DNA of 64,000 nucleotides from Agarivorans sp050870875 (lineage in GTDB: Bacteria; Pseudomonadota; Gammaproteobacteria; Enterobacterales; Celerinatantimonadaceae). A program made the translations under genes and the position numbers. The stretch is from NCBI RefSeq assembly GCF_050870875.2, contig NZ_CP194041.2:3286001-3350000 (forward strand), given 5' to 3'. This document shows positions 26,561-35,054 of the stretch, in pieces (position 1 is the first letter of the stretch; each line of letters opens with the position of its first letter). The notes beneath the pieces were generated by a model. It searched no databases. It was given only the letters and a program-made list of their open reading frames with translations, and was not told where the DNA came from.

Positions 26561-28477
26561 ATGATATTTACCATAAAGAGAAAACTTTTATTTATACTAA
26601 GTATATTCGTTCTAATTATTATCGTATTAGGAACATTAACAACCGTTCAAATCCAACAACAAGCATATCAAACTAAGATCGTACGAGAATTAAACCAAGC
26701 AGATACTTCACTTTATCTTGCTCGCCTAGCACAAGCCGACTACATGATTTCAGAAAAATCTAAATTTAAAGAGAATGCTTATATACAAACCGAGAAAACA
26801 CGGTCAATTCTCAACCAAGTTAAATCGATGATGGAAGTAGTTTCCAGTAAAAAAGAAGTTGAAAATATAACCAACAGCGTTGAAGATTTCATTGACGCAT
26901 TTAGTCATTTTTCAACATCAAAACAAAATGCAATCAAAGCTCGCGGAGAATTTAGCCAAGCAGCGGCCAGTATCTCTTCGAACATCGATAACACACTGCT
27001 CTCCATTGATGATTTTTACTCGAAGAATCAGCATCTTTTTGATGAATTTGGACGATACAAGCGAGCCAAAGAATTAAAAGACAAATTCAACGATCTTAGA
27101 GTGAACATTTGGACTTACAATGCAAAATATAATCAAGAATCAGAAGGTAAAATCATCAATGAAATTGAAAACCTAAACACTCAAGCATCAGAAATAAAAA
27201 ATGTCATGTTATCTGATGATACAAAAAACACTATTTCTCTCTTAGAAAGAAACTTACAAAACTATTTAGCATTATTTAAAAGGATCAAAACGGAAAATAG
27301 CAACTTAAACCAAGCCACGGATTCTATGTTAAGTTCAGCCATGATGGCGTCAAAAAAAATGACTCAACTAGTATCGATAGAACTTGGAATCGCTGAACAA
27401 AAACGCCAACAAGCAATCACCTTAATTGTCTTGGCGATTGGAATATCTATTGTGGCTGCTATTAGTATGGGATATTGGTTAATTCGTTCAATTATGAGCC
27501 CATTAAATCAATCTATATATTTTGCTCAAAGAATATCATCAGGGGATTTAACAAAAGATATCGAAATTGCCGTAAATGATGAGTTTGGTTCATTAAATAC
27601 AGCCCTAAATGAATCGGCTTTGGCATTACGTAAAATTATTTCACGCTTGTCCGACTTAACAAATATTATTTCGGAATCCAGTACCATCATCAGCGGCTCA
27701 GCCAAAAAATCAACCGAATCAGTCCAAATTCAGTTATCTCAAACAGATATGCTCGCCTCCGCTATACATGAAATGGCAATGTCGACAAACGATATCTCTG
27801 AGAATGCACAAAATGCTTCAGATCAAAGCCAAACTGCAGAAAACGAGGCCAAAAGTGGTATTGATAAAGTCAAACAAACATTAGGTGCGATCAATCATCT
27901 ATCTCAGGAAATGACATCATCAACGACCTTAGTAAGCAAGCTAAGTGACGACAGTCATAACATTGCCAGCATACTCAATGTTATCCGCAGTATTGCCGAT
28001 CAAACCAACTTGTTAGCGCTGAATGCTGCTATTGAAGCCGCCAGAGCAGGAGAGCAAGGAAGAGGTTTTTCCGTCGTAGCCGATGAAGTGCGTAGCTTAG
28101 CTCAGAAAACTCAAAATTCTATCGCAGAAATAACAAACATTATTAATACTATTCAAGTCGGTGCAAAAAATGTCGTGCAAGCCATTTCTTCATCATCAGA
28201 GAGTACCAAAGAAGTGGTCGGCTTAATGGAGCTATCTGGTTCAGCCTATGATTCGATTGTAAATGCAATTGATGAAGTATCGCAGATGAATACCCAAGTA
28301 TCTGTTGCAACAGAAGAGCAAACATCCGTCGCTAAAGAAATCAGTATGAATGTAGAACAGATCAAAACACTTTTAGAAGATAATGTGCAGACGCTCACCG
28401 AGATCGAAACACAAATAATCAAACAGCATCAGCAATCAGATGATTTGGTCAATTTGGTCTCATTTTTTAAATTATAA
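26561..28477 (+). CDS. Methyl-accepting chemotaxis protein, helical-bundle sensor
   Basis: 638 residues. TM1 is at about 8-28 and TM2 at about 285-308. The ~255-residue periplasmic part is all-helical and too long for a four-helix bundle, with 'LYLARLAQADYMISEKSKFK' near its start, so it fits the HBM (two stacked helical bundles) class that senses organic acids. A HAMP domain and a complete signalling domain follow, with tip 'IADQTNLLALNAAIEAARAG' and 'GEQGRGFSVVADEVRSLAQKT'. No CheR-docking pentapeptide. The gene is AT-rich compared with neighbours. Ligand is unknown. GAGGTAGCAA upstream supports the start. Confidence 0.9.
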   Translation: MIFTIKRKLLFILSIFVLIIIVLGTLTTVQIQQQAYQTKIVRELNQADTSLYLARLAQADYMISEKSKFKENAYIQTEKTRSILNQVKSMMEVVSSKKEVENITNSVEDFIDAFSHFSTSKQNAIKARGEFSQAAASISSNIDNTLLSIDDFYSKNQHLFDEFGRYKRAKELKDKFNDLRVNIWTYNAKYNQESEGKIINEIENLNTQASEIKNVMLSDDTKNTISLLERNLQNYLALFKRIKTENSNLNQATDSMLSSAMMASKKMTQLVSIELGIAEQKRQQAITLIVLAIGISIVAAISMGYWLIRSIMSPLNQSIYFAQRISSGDLTKDIEIAVNDEFGSLNTALNESALALRKIISRLSDLTNIISESSTIISGSAKKSTESVQIQLSQTDMLASAIHEMAMSTNDISENAQNASDQSQTAENEAKSGIDKVKQTLGAINHLSQEMTSSTTLVSKLSDDSHNIASILNVIRSIADQTNLLALNAAIEAARAGEQGRGFSVVADEVRSLAQKTQNSIAEITNIINTIQVGAKNVVQAISSSSESTKEVVGLMELSGSAYDSIVNAIDEVSQMNTQVSVATEEQTSVAKEISMNVEQIKTLLEDNVQTLTEIETQIIKQHQQSDDLVNLVSFFKL

Positions 28478-28518
28478 ACTGTTGGGCCTGATACGATAAT
28501 GCCCATAAATAGGATCGA

Positions 28519-28549
28519 GTGTCATTTCGAAAAACATACGGAATGACAC
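28519..28549 (+). terminator. Hairpin after chemoreceptor gene
   Basis: GTGTCATT (28519-28526) pairs with 28542-28549 across a 15-nt loop that adds a further CG pair. Without a T-run the termination role is only probable. Confidence 0.4.
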
Positions 28550-28732
28550 CCCACAGTTCAGCAATAATTAGAGGCTACAAAGAGCTACGCCTCCGGCTTT
28601 CCGCTTTTACAAACAAGTACTCTATGTTCTTCGTTCCTACAGAGTAAGCATTGATGGAATATTTAGGTCATTAACCACCAATGCTTGTTCGCCCGTTGAG
28701 AAGATCTCTAGACATGTATAACGGCAGTGACA

Positions 28733-29506
28733 CTAGAATATATGGGGATTAGTTAGGGTCTTCCGTCGGTTCATCATCAATCCGATGAGTCCAAGTGATA
28801 ATAGAAATATTGAGCTTGGTTCAGGGACCTGAACATCGTTAGGAATATCTGAAGCTACAATTAGAAGGTTGTCTATCGCTGCATAACCGCCCCCTAACAA
28901 ATCAATTCTCAATGTAACATTGCCGTTGGTATTACCATCCGTTTCAAGAGGAAGCAAAACGCTACTCCAGTCAAAAGTATCGACGTCAGAAGCCGTTCCT
29001 GATGCAACACCACTATCGAGAACCTTCCCTGAACCAGTGCCATTCACACCCGTCGGATTGTCAAACAGAGTGAACTCAAATATAGGAGTACCTATAACAC
29101 CATGAGGCCCCCAAGAGCTAAGCTCAATGCTTGATATATCAGCCATAAAATTTAGAAAATCGTAATGACCAACATTAAATGACAAACCAATTAAATCGTT
29201 TTGCGGGCTATTCTGCATCCCCAAGGCATAATTCCCACCTTGGCGAGACGAGTCTAAATACCCTGTACCATAGGCTTCGTTCCCCGATATATATAGCGTT
29301 TCGACCGTCTTTTTTTGAGCGAAAGAAAAACCTGTGGGTTGATCACCATACAAGGCATTAACAGACTGCAGACTCGCATCGCCATTCCCATTAATATAAC
29401 CCGTCGGATTTTCGAAATCTTGTTCGTATAAAACAACATTTGAAAATGCGCTAACTGAAATGATGCTTAATAATAAAGATAAAATTGATAGCATAATTAT
29501 TTTCAT
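28733..29506 (-). CDS. PEP-CTERM sorting-signal protein
   Basis: 257 residues from ATG 29506, chosen for GGAG 7 nt upstream; a 28-residue upstream extension is unlikely. It has a signal peptide ('MLSILSLLLSIISVSAFS'), a beta-rich secreted domain and a C-terminal PEP-CTERM tripartite signal: 'VPEP', a hydrophobic helix 'SIFLLSLGLIGLMM' and the basic tail 'NRRKT'. Such proteins are processed by an exosortase (EpsH/XrtA) and often belong to biofilm exopolysaccharide systems. No exosortase gene is in this window. The secreted domain is of no recognised family but looks lectin- or adhesin-like. Monocistronic. Confidence 0.85.
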   Translation of the reverse strand: MKIIMLSILSLLLSIISVSAFSNVVLYEQDFENPTGYINGNGDASLQSVNALYGDQPTGFSFAQKKTVETLYISGNEAYGTGYLDSSRQGGNYALGMQNSPQNDLIGLSFNVGHYDFLNFMADISSIELSSWGPHGVIGTPIFEFTLFDNPTGVNGTGSGKVLDSGVASGTASDVDTFDWSSVLLPLETDGNTNGNVTLRIDLLGGGYAAIDNLLIVASDIPNDVQVPEPSSIFLLSLGLIGLMMNRRKTLTNPHIF

Positions 29507-30001
29507 TTCTACTCCATATAATAGTTTTGATTTTCCATAAGAGCGATTTAAATAGATCGCTCTCCCAAGATCTCTATACACGAACCGCAAAAAAAATCAA
29601 CAAAAACAAGTGGTTATATATTGATTAATTCAACGCTAACATGCTAGGCTGAAATGAAATAAAACTGAAATATTGATTTAATCATCCCGAAGAATAGAAA
29701 TATAAAAACCACAACATTCCCACTAGCAATCAAACCAACAAAATGAGAACATTTATATATATTCCTTAACAAAGAATAATGTAAGTTCGTTATTTATAAG
29801 GCTGAATGAGGGTCATTCCAATCAAAAAAATAAACGCTGACATTGAAAAAAGTGAAAAAAGTGAAAAAATATCAAAGTAGACAATCAGTTAAAGCAAGAG
29901 CATCAGTACATGAACAACTTTGTGCTAATACGACTACTCTTTCCGTGGTAGGAAGCTGAATTTTCTATTTCCTGTTATACAGCAATATTTAGAGTTCGAA
30001 G
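29507..30001. other. AT-rich spacer before cassette cluster
   Basis: 495 bp without a supported gene. It contains a short tandem GTGAAAAAA repeat (about 29848-29876), a tract of A/T runs and, at 29974, GTTATAC, which fits the integron core-site pattern GTTRRRY and may mark the left boundary of the first gene cassette. Confidence 0.4.
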
Positions 30002-30487
30002 ATGTCTATAAAGCCAATAAATGAAGCCACTTGGTCAGAAATTTTAAAGCTTCAAGCCGAAGCTTATGCTCTGGTCGATCCGGAAAGTTTGGAAGTTCTG
30101 AAAAGTAAGTGGTTGTGTTCTCCAGAATGTTGCTTCGTGTATGAAAAAGCAGGCAACGTAATTGGATACTTGTTGGCTCATTCATGGAATAAGGATACCC
30201 CACCAAAGCTCTTTCAAGCTCTGCCAGTTGGCTCAGAGGGAACAATTCTTTTTTTACATGATTTGGCTATTTCGAGTACTGCTGCAGGTCACGGCCTAGG
30301 CAAAAAGATGGTGGGGAATTTGCTAAACATTGCGAAAAATTCCGGTTTTCAGCAGATTCGCTTGGTTGCAGTGCAAGACTCTTCTGAGTTCTGGAAAAAG
30401 CAAGGCTTTTCATCTTTAGGAAGCCAAGCGGTAGACCCCAGTTACGGTGTAGGTGCTCAGCTTATGCTTCATGAACTTTCGACATAA
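30002..30487 (+). CDS. GNAT-family acetyltransferase in a gene cassette
   Basis: 161 residues. The acetyl-CoA motif 'STAAGHGLGKKMVGNLLNIA' (about 97-116) and 'VQDSSEFWKKQGFSSLGSQA' (about 130-149) show a GNAT fold. Substrate unknown; GNAT enzymes are among the commonest cassette cargo and may modify antibiotics, polyamines or proteins. The stop codon lies in the motif aCATAACAA that starts an attC site, so this is an integron gene cassette. No promoter is obvious within it, and cassettes usually lack one. Its sequence style differs from the core genes around it. Confidence 0.8.
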   Translation: MSIKPINEATWSEILKLQAEAYALVDPESLEVLKSKWLCSPECCFVYEKAGNVIGYLLAHSWNKDTPPKLFQALPVGSEGTILFLHDLAISSTAAGHGLGKKMVGNLLNIAKNSGFQQIRLVAVQDSSEFWKKQGFSSLGSQAVDPSYGVGAQLMLHELST

Positions 30488-30594
30488 CAATGCCAAGCAC
30501 AACCAAAGCTGCTTTGTTGCGACTTCGCTTTCACCACAAAGCAGCGCGTTTGGTTAACCTGACCAAATATGCGTAGCGGCTGCCAGCGTTATGT
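30482..30594 (+). repeat. attC recombination site of GNAT cassette
   Basis: A 113-bp imperfect palindrome. It opens with ACATAAC (30482-30488) and closes with GTTATGT (30588-30594), exact complements and the R''/R' core boxes. Inside, AACCAAA-GCTGCTTTGT (30501-30517) pairs with ACAAAGCAGC (30536-30545) and TTTGGTT (30549-30555), leaving the 3-nt bulge GCG (30546-30548), the asymmetry typical of folded attC strands. The stop TAA of the gene lies in R''. Confidence 0.85.
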
Positions 30595-30648
30595 CTATTA
30601 GTTGCGAGCGTGTTATGTCTAATAATAGCTATAAATCAGGAAATATGA

Positions 30649-31060
30649 ATGAAAAAGTCAGCTGGAATCATCATTGAAAATAAGTCTTTATTGGTTTTGC
30701 GCTCCAAAGGGAACGATACTTTTTTGCCCCAGGAGGAAAGCCTGATATGGGAGAGTCTCCAGAAGACGCCTTAGTGAGAGAGTTAAAAGAAGAAGTTGGA
30801 ATCACCATAAAAAAGGGCGACTTTTCATTTTTAACTCATATAAAGCGCCAGCTTCAGCTATTGAAAAAATTGAGCTCGAGATGGATGTTTATGTAGTCCA
30901 TTCATATCAAGGTAAGCTGAAAGAAGCAGCTGAAATTGCTGAGCTAAAGTGGATCAATACCTCCAATATCAAGCAAGTTCAGGTTAGTTCAATATTCGAA
31001 ACCAAGGTATTTCCAATGCTTGTTGAAAAAAATTGGTATCCTAGTCAAAAATACCCATAA
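30649..31060 (+). pseudogene. NUDIX hydrolase cassette gene with two frameshifts
   Basis: ATG 30649 follows AGGA. Three frames must be joined to read a ~137-residue NUDIX protein: 'MKKSAGIIIENKSLLVLRSK', then the perfect Nudix box 'GGKPDMGESPEDALVRELKE' with 'EVGI', then 'IEKIELEMDVYVVHSY' through 'FPMLVEKNWYP'. The breaks are at a T-run near 30720 and an A-run near 30841, each needing one extra base. Nudix enzymes hydrolyse nucleotide diphosphate derivatives. Either the gene is dead or both indels are homopolymer read errors. The stop at 31058-31060 again lies in cCATAACAA. Confidence 0.8.
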
Positions 31061-31159
31061 CAAAATTATAAAGACAGTTACTGCAACTCGTTTAATTGAT
31101 GCTTTAAAATCGCTGTCTTTAACAAAAATGCGGGAAAGATGGAACATCTCCTTGTTATC
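31056..31159 (+). repeat. Probable attC site after NUDIX cassette
   Basis: ATAACAA (31057-31063) and TTGTTAT (31152-31158) are exact complements. Inside, TAAAGACAG (31069-31077) pairs with 31113-31121. Size (about 104 bp) and position fit attC, but the internal arms are unevenly spaced, so support is weaker than for the first site. Confidence 0.45.
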
Positions 31160-31221
31160 ACAAGGAAATTTTCTTCATAACAACCCTTATCTGTTTATAT
31201 ATTGCAAAGTGAAAATAAACA

Positions 31222-31551
31222 ATGACTGATGTTCCAGATAAAATTACGTTTTATGAATTTCTTACGCCATTGATTACATCAGGTAAAAAGACAATCACGA
31301 TCCGAGACAAATCTGAAAGCCATTATATTGTCGGCTCTCAAGTCGAAGTTTTCACCTTGGAAACCGATCAAAAAGTTTGCGATATAGAAATTGAATCTGT
31401 AGCACCAATAAAGTTTGATGAGATCAATGAATTCCATGCTCAACAAGAGTTTTTGGAATTACCAAGACTTAAAGAGCTCATCAAAGAAATCTACCCAGAT
31501 ACCAATGAATTGTTTGTGATTACATATCAGTTACGGCCAAACAACGCATAA
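31222..31551 (+). CDS. ASCH-domain protein, YqfB-like N4-acetylcytidine amidohydrolase
   Basis: 109 residues. The core 'SGKKTITIRDKSESHY' (about 20-35) matches the catalytic K-T-I-T-I-R-D segment of E. coli YqfB, an ASCH-fold enzyme that deacetylates N4-acetylcytidine. A conserved acidic position lies in 'NEFHAQQEFLELPRL' and the C-terminal strand 'ELFVITYQL' also fits. As a third cassette gene its stop is embedded in gCATAACAA, like its two neighbours. A YqfB-like enzyme as mobile cassette cargo is unusual; it might help nucleoside salvage or RNA editing in phage/host conflict, but that is speculation. Confidence 0.8.
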   Translation: MTDVPDKITFYEFLTPLITSGKKTITIRDKSESHYIVGSQVEVFTLETDQKVCDIEIESVAPIKFDEINEFHAQQEFLELPRLKELIKEIYPDTNELFVITYQLRPNNA

Positions 31552-31766
31552 CAACTTGCGCCACGCAGGGAAAAAAATGCCCCGGGGCGGCCTTCTTTTC
31601 AGCAACTAAACTTTGGCTGAGCAAATAAAAATAGCGGTACCGTCAAAGCAAAACAGCAATCAACAGCATTCGCCAAACGAAACAATATTGAAACAAGTAT
31701 TCGCCAGGGAGCGAAGTGCTGCTGATGAAGGGGCATAAAAGCCACCCCACCCCCACCGCATCGCCT
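31546..31766. other. Half attC remnant and G-rich tract
   Basis: GCATAACAA at 31546-31554 is the third cassette's R'' box, but no complementary TTGTTATGC follows, so the right half of the attC is lost. At 31742-31758 the minus strand reads GGTGGGGGTGGGGTGG, a possible two-tetrad G-quadruplex just after the cobS stop. No gene seen. Confidence 0.45.
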
Positions 31767-32537
31767 TTAACTCAACCAATATAATAAAAACAGATAACAG
31801 AGCAGTTCTGATAACTGCTGAATCGCACCCAGCGCATCACCGGTATAGCCCCCGATCTGTACATGCAACCAACGGCCGAAACCAAACCGCGCCAGTAACA
31901 ATACACCAACTAAAGCCACCGCTAGGCCCAAGCTTGGCAACAAGCTTAACGACAGCAGACTAATCAACAACAATACCAGGCGATCATTGTTACGACTTGG
32001 GCTGTGAGCAATGTTTAACTTCGACTGTTCACTTTGGCGCACATAACCATGGCTGTAGATAAAACTCACCGCAACACAGCGGCTTAAGGTATGAGCAATC
32101 ATCAAGGCTAAGGGCACTTGATGCAACTCACTGAGACTGACATATTTGAGCAATAGTACCAACACCATGCCTATCAGCGCGTAAGCGCCCACCCGCGAAT
32201 CCTTCATAATTTCCAGCTTGCGGAGCGGAGTAAAACCACCGCCAAAGCCATCGCAAGTATCGGCAAAGCCGTCTTCATGAAAAGCACCGGTCATATAAAT
32301 ACTGGCAATCATCGATAACACCACCGCCACACTTTGCGGCCACAGCTGGGCGCTGAGCGAATACACCAAAGCGCTTAAACAACCCACCAGCAAGCCCACT
32401 AGGGGGCTGAATTTATAAGACTCGTTCTTGCGATCTTCGCTATAAGGCAGATCCGCAGGAACTGGCAAACGGGTAAAAATAGAAATCGCCAGTAGCAGAA
32501 CCTGCCATTGATAGGTGATTTTAGAAGCAATTGTCAT
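31767..32537 (-). CDS. cobS: Adenosylcobinamide-GDP ribazoletransferase (cobalamin synthase)
   Basis: 256 residues, an integral membrane enzyme with about 6-7 helices that joins adenosylcobinamide-GDP to alpha-ribazole(-5'-phosphate), the last step of the nucleotide-loop pathway. The catalytic acidic motif 'FHEDGFADTCDGFGGGFTPL' (about 85-104) is intact. I chose ATG 32537, forming ATGA with the upstream phosphatase stop, over a start 7 codons earlier. It is the last gene of the B12 operon. Confidence 0.95.
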   Translation of the reverse strand: MTIASKITYQWQVLLLAISIFTRLPVPADLPYSEDRKNESYKFSPLVGLLVGCLSALVYSLSAQLWPQSVAVVLSMIASIYMTGAFHEDGFADTCDGFGGGFTPLRKLEIMKDSRVGAYALIGMVLVLLLKYVSLSELHQVPLALMIAHTLSRCVAVSFIYSHGYVRQSEQSKLNIAHSPSRNNDRLVLLLISLLSLSLLPSLGLAVALVGVLLLARFGFGRWLHVQIGGYTGDALGAIQQLSELLCYLFLLYWLS

Positions 32538-33133
32538 GTAAAACTTACCTGAGGCCAAAGTTGGCCATCTGAATCGTGAAAAACCGAAATGGAGATCCTT
32601 GCTGCATAGCCAATCTCCAAGCGTTGCAAGTAACTGGCGGTTCTTGGCAGCTGCAAGACGTAACGCAAAATTTGTTTAATCACCCCGCCATGGGTGACTA
32701 ACAACACGCGCTTACCTCGATGTTGTTTGAGTAGCGCCTTCCAGGCACTCACAATCCGCTGTTCATAGGCCAATAAACTCTCGCCGCCGGGCGGTGTCAC
32801 ATGCCAGGGATCGGCCCAAAAGGCACTCAAGACTTGCTGCTCTCGCTCCCAAACCTGCTGCTTGGGCAGACCGTCCCAGTCGCCAAAATCAATTTCCATG
32901 AATTGTTTGGCCTGCAGCAGTTCTAATTGATGCTGCTGCGCGTATTGCTCGGCAAAATCACGGCAACGACGGAGCGGCGAACTCACCAATCGCTCAGCCA
33001 CGGGGGCATGTTGCATGGCGGCAAACATTTGCGCCATCCCCTCTTCGGTTAAGGCAAAATCGCTATGGCCGCGAAAGCAGTCTGCCCCTTTGGGTAAACC
33101 ATGGCGCAGTAAATCAATGCTGGTAGTGCTCAT
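32534..33133 (-). CDS. cobC: Histidine phosphatase, alpha-ribazole phosphatase (CobC)
   Basis: 199 residues, branch 1 histidine phosphatase. The phospho-histidine motif is 'DLLRHGLPKG' (about 8-17), followed by 'LTEEGMAQM', 'VSSPLRRCRDFAEQ' and the second catalytic His in 'LVTHGGVIKQILRYVL' (about 144-159). In the B12 pathway CobC removes the 5'-phosphate from alpha-ribazole phosphate or adenosylcobalamin phosphate. Its stop overlaps cobS by ATGA, so the role is strongly implied. A second phosphatase of the same fold lies directly upstream. Confidence 0.85.
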   Translation of the reverse strand: MSTTSIDLLRHGLPKGADCFRGHSDFALTEEGMAQMFAAMQHAPVAERLVSSPLRRCRDFAEQYAQQHQLELLQAKQFMEIDFGDWDGLPKQQVWEREQQVLSAFWADPWHVTPPGGESLLAYEQRIVSAWKALLKQHRGKRVLLVTHGGVIKQILRYVLQLPRTASYLQRLEIGYAARISISVFHDSDGQLWPQVSFT

Positions 33134-33177
33134 CTAAATCATTCTTATGTTATAGGTAAATGCGCCAATCGCTCCAT

Positions 33178-33759
33178 TCAAGCACTGCATTGCAGTCCCG
33201 AGTGCTGTATTGGAAAGTCCAGCCTTTGGACGATCCCATTGCTACCAATGCCTTGACCTTCTGCCCAGGAGCATTGCCCACGCAGAATATTGCTCAAGGC
33301 ACGTAACCATTCGCCGTGACCGACGATGATAATGTCGTGTTGCTCAGCGAAAGGGGCCAGAGAGATTAAGAAAGAATGAATTCTCGCCGCAAAATCAGCT
33401 TCCGACTCGAGCCCGGCCACACCCTGCATTTGTCGTTGATAACGTTGCTGGTAGACTCGCCACTGCTCACTTAAGTGCTGATTTTGATCGATCACCTCAC
33501 CCTGTAGTTCACCAAAACAGCGTTCGCGAAGCCGCACATCAACGCTTGGTTTCAAGCCTAAACGCTTTCCCAATAGCTGAGCGCTGTGATAAGCGCGAGC
33601 TAAATCGCTGCAAAACAACAACGGCAGATGACAAGCGGGCAAAGGCAGCGTAAGCAATTGCTGCAGCGCTTGCTCGGTTAAGGGGCTATCCAGCCAGCCT
33701 TGGATGCGCCGCTGCGCATTCCACTGCGTTTGACCGTGGCGGATCAATATAAGGCTCAC
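33178..33759 (-). CDS. Second histidine phosphatase of the cob operon
   Basis: 193 residues, GpmB/CobC-like. It starts GTG in a GTGA overlap with the cbiA stop. Catalytic motifs are 'ILIRHGQTQWNAQRRIQGWL' (about 4-23) and 'IIVGHGEWLRALSNIL' (about 147-162), with 'LERCFGELQGEV'-like 'RERCFGELQGEV' in between. It could also be the ribazole phosphatase. The operon has two such genes with only ~30% apparent similarity, so one may be specialised (for example for a different base nucleotide). Which one does the cobalamin step is unresolved. Confidence 0.8.
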   Translation of the reverse strand: MSLILIRHGQTQWNAQRRIQGWLDSPLTEQALQQLLTLPLPACHLPLLFCSDLARAYHSAQLLGKRLGLKPSVDVRLRERCFGELQGEVIDQNQHLSEQWRVYQQRYQRQMQGVAGLESEADFAARIHSFLISLAPFAEQHDIIIVGHGEWLRALSNILRGQCSWAEGQGIGSNGIVQRLDFPIQHSGLQCSA

Positions 33760-35054
33760 AACTCCCCCTTAAAGATACTGGCAACTAACTGAGGATTATA
33801 GGGAAAGTACCAATGAATATAAGAGGCTATCAACTTTTCTTGCTGCCACACCGGATCCATCTCGCGGCCCGATTGGGCAATCGGCGTGCATAATACCCAC
33901 TGCTGCGACTGGGTTTTAGAATAATGAAAACTGTGACCGCGCAGTTTTTGACCGGAAAAATCAGCTTCCACCAGACCCAAGGCGCATAGCCTATCCTGCA
34001 TTTGCGCCGTGGCATCCAGCACCCCACAGAGCTCGGCGCTCACCCCATCGACATCACTTAGACTTCGATTGAGATAAAGCATACCGCCGCATTCTGCCAA
34101 AATCGGCTTGCTCTGGGCATGCAGTCTGATCTGCTGCATCAATACTTGGTTGGCCTGTAAGGCTTGCAGATGTAACTCAGGATAACCGCCGGGCAAATAC
34201 AGCGCATCGCAGAGTGGGAGTTCATCACCTGCAATGGGCGAGAAAAATACTAAGTGAGCGCCCAGTTTCTGCAATACATCTAAATTCGCCTGATAGATGA
34301 AACTAAAAGCCTTATCGCGAGCAATCGCGATGGTGCAGTTGGCCAACAAGAGGGGCAGAGGTTCTGCCTGGGGGGCCAGTAAGGCGACTGGGGGAGGCAA
34401 CTTGAGCTTGGCGGTTTCGGCGAGCATCGCAGCCGCTAAATCCAATCGTTGATCGAGATCGGCCAACTCTTCGGCTTGCACTAAACCTAAATGACGCTCT
34501 GGCAAGGTAAGCCCTGAATTTTTTTGCAGATAACCACAAAATGTCAATGAATCGGCCAAGGCATCTTTAAGCATTTGTGCATGAGCCGCAGAACCAACCC
34601 GATTGGCAAACACGCCATACATTGCAACATCCTGACGATAATGACTCAGACCAAAGGCGATCGCCGCAAAGGTTTGTGCCATGGCGGCGGCGTCGATTAC
34701 CGCCAGTACCGGGATCCCCAACACCGCTGCAATATCGGCGCTGGAACATTGGCCATCAAACATGCCCATCACCCCTTCAATCAGGATCAAATCTGCCTGT
34801 TGCGCAGCCTCGGCCACCAGAGCTTTACAGTGGGCTTCACCGCACATCCAAAAATCCAACTGATACACTGGCTGCCCGCTGGCAAAGGCCAAAAAGTTAG
34901 GATCAATAAAATCGGGGCCAGTTTTAAATACTCGTACAGTTTTACCCAAGTTAGTAAAATACCGGGCGATGGCCGCAACCACCGTGGTTTTACCACTGCC
35001 CGAACTAGGCGCGGCGACCACTAAGGCCGGACATAGGTGTTGTTGCTTAGGCAA
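33756..35054 (-). CDS. cbiA: Cobyrinic acid a,c-diamide synthase
   Basis: 432 residues. The N-terminal dethiobiotin-synthetase-like domain has the P-loop 'VVAAPSSGSGKTTVVAAIAR' and 'IEGVMGMFDG'. The C-terminal type-1 glutamine amidotransferase domain has the nucleophile Cys in 'ILAECGGMLYL' (about 313) and a His in 'YIHWYFPYNP'. It amidates the a and c side chains with glutamine and ATP. No ATG is available: a TTG at 35054 has GGAG 6 nt upstream and overlaps the cbiP stop by 8 nt. A further-upstream TTG (35108) is less likely. Confidence 0.92.
   Translation of the reverse strand: MPKQQHLCPALVVAAPSSGSGKTTVVAAIARYFTNLGKTVRVFKTGPDFIDPNFLAFASGQPVYQLDFWMCGEAHCKALVAEAAQQADLILIEGVMGMFDGQCSSADIAAVLGIPVLAVIDAAAMAQTFAAIAFGLSHYRQDVAMYGVFANRVGSAAHAQMLKDALADSLTFCGYLQKNSGLTLPERHLGLVQAEELADLDQRLDLAAAMLAETAKLKLPPPVALLAPQAEPLPLLLANCTIAIARDKAFSFIYQANLDVLQKLGAHLVFFSPIAGDELPLCDALYLPGGYPELHLQALQANQVLMQQIRLHAQSKPILAECGGMLYLNRSLSDVDGVSAELCGVLDATAQMQDRLCALGLVEADFSGQKLRGHSFHYSKTQSQQWVLCTPIAQSGREMDPVWQQEKLIASYIHWYFPYNPQLVASIFKGEL

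Noticed and set aside
31020..31229. 69-codon ORF after the NUDIX gene
   Set aside because: It overlaps the NUDIX 3' end and the probable attC site and has no domain or ribosome site.
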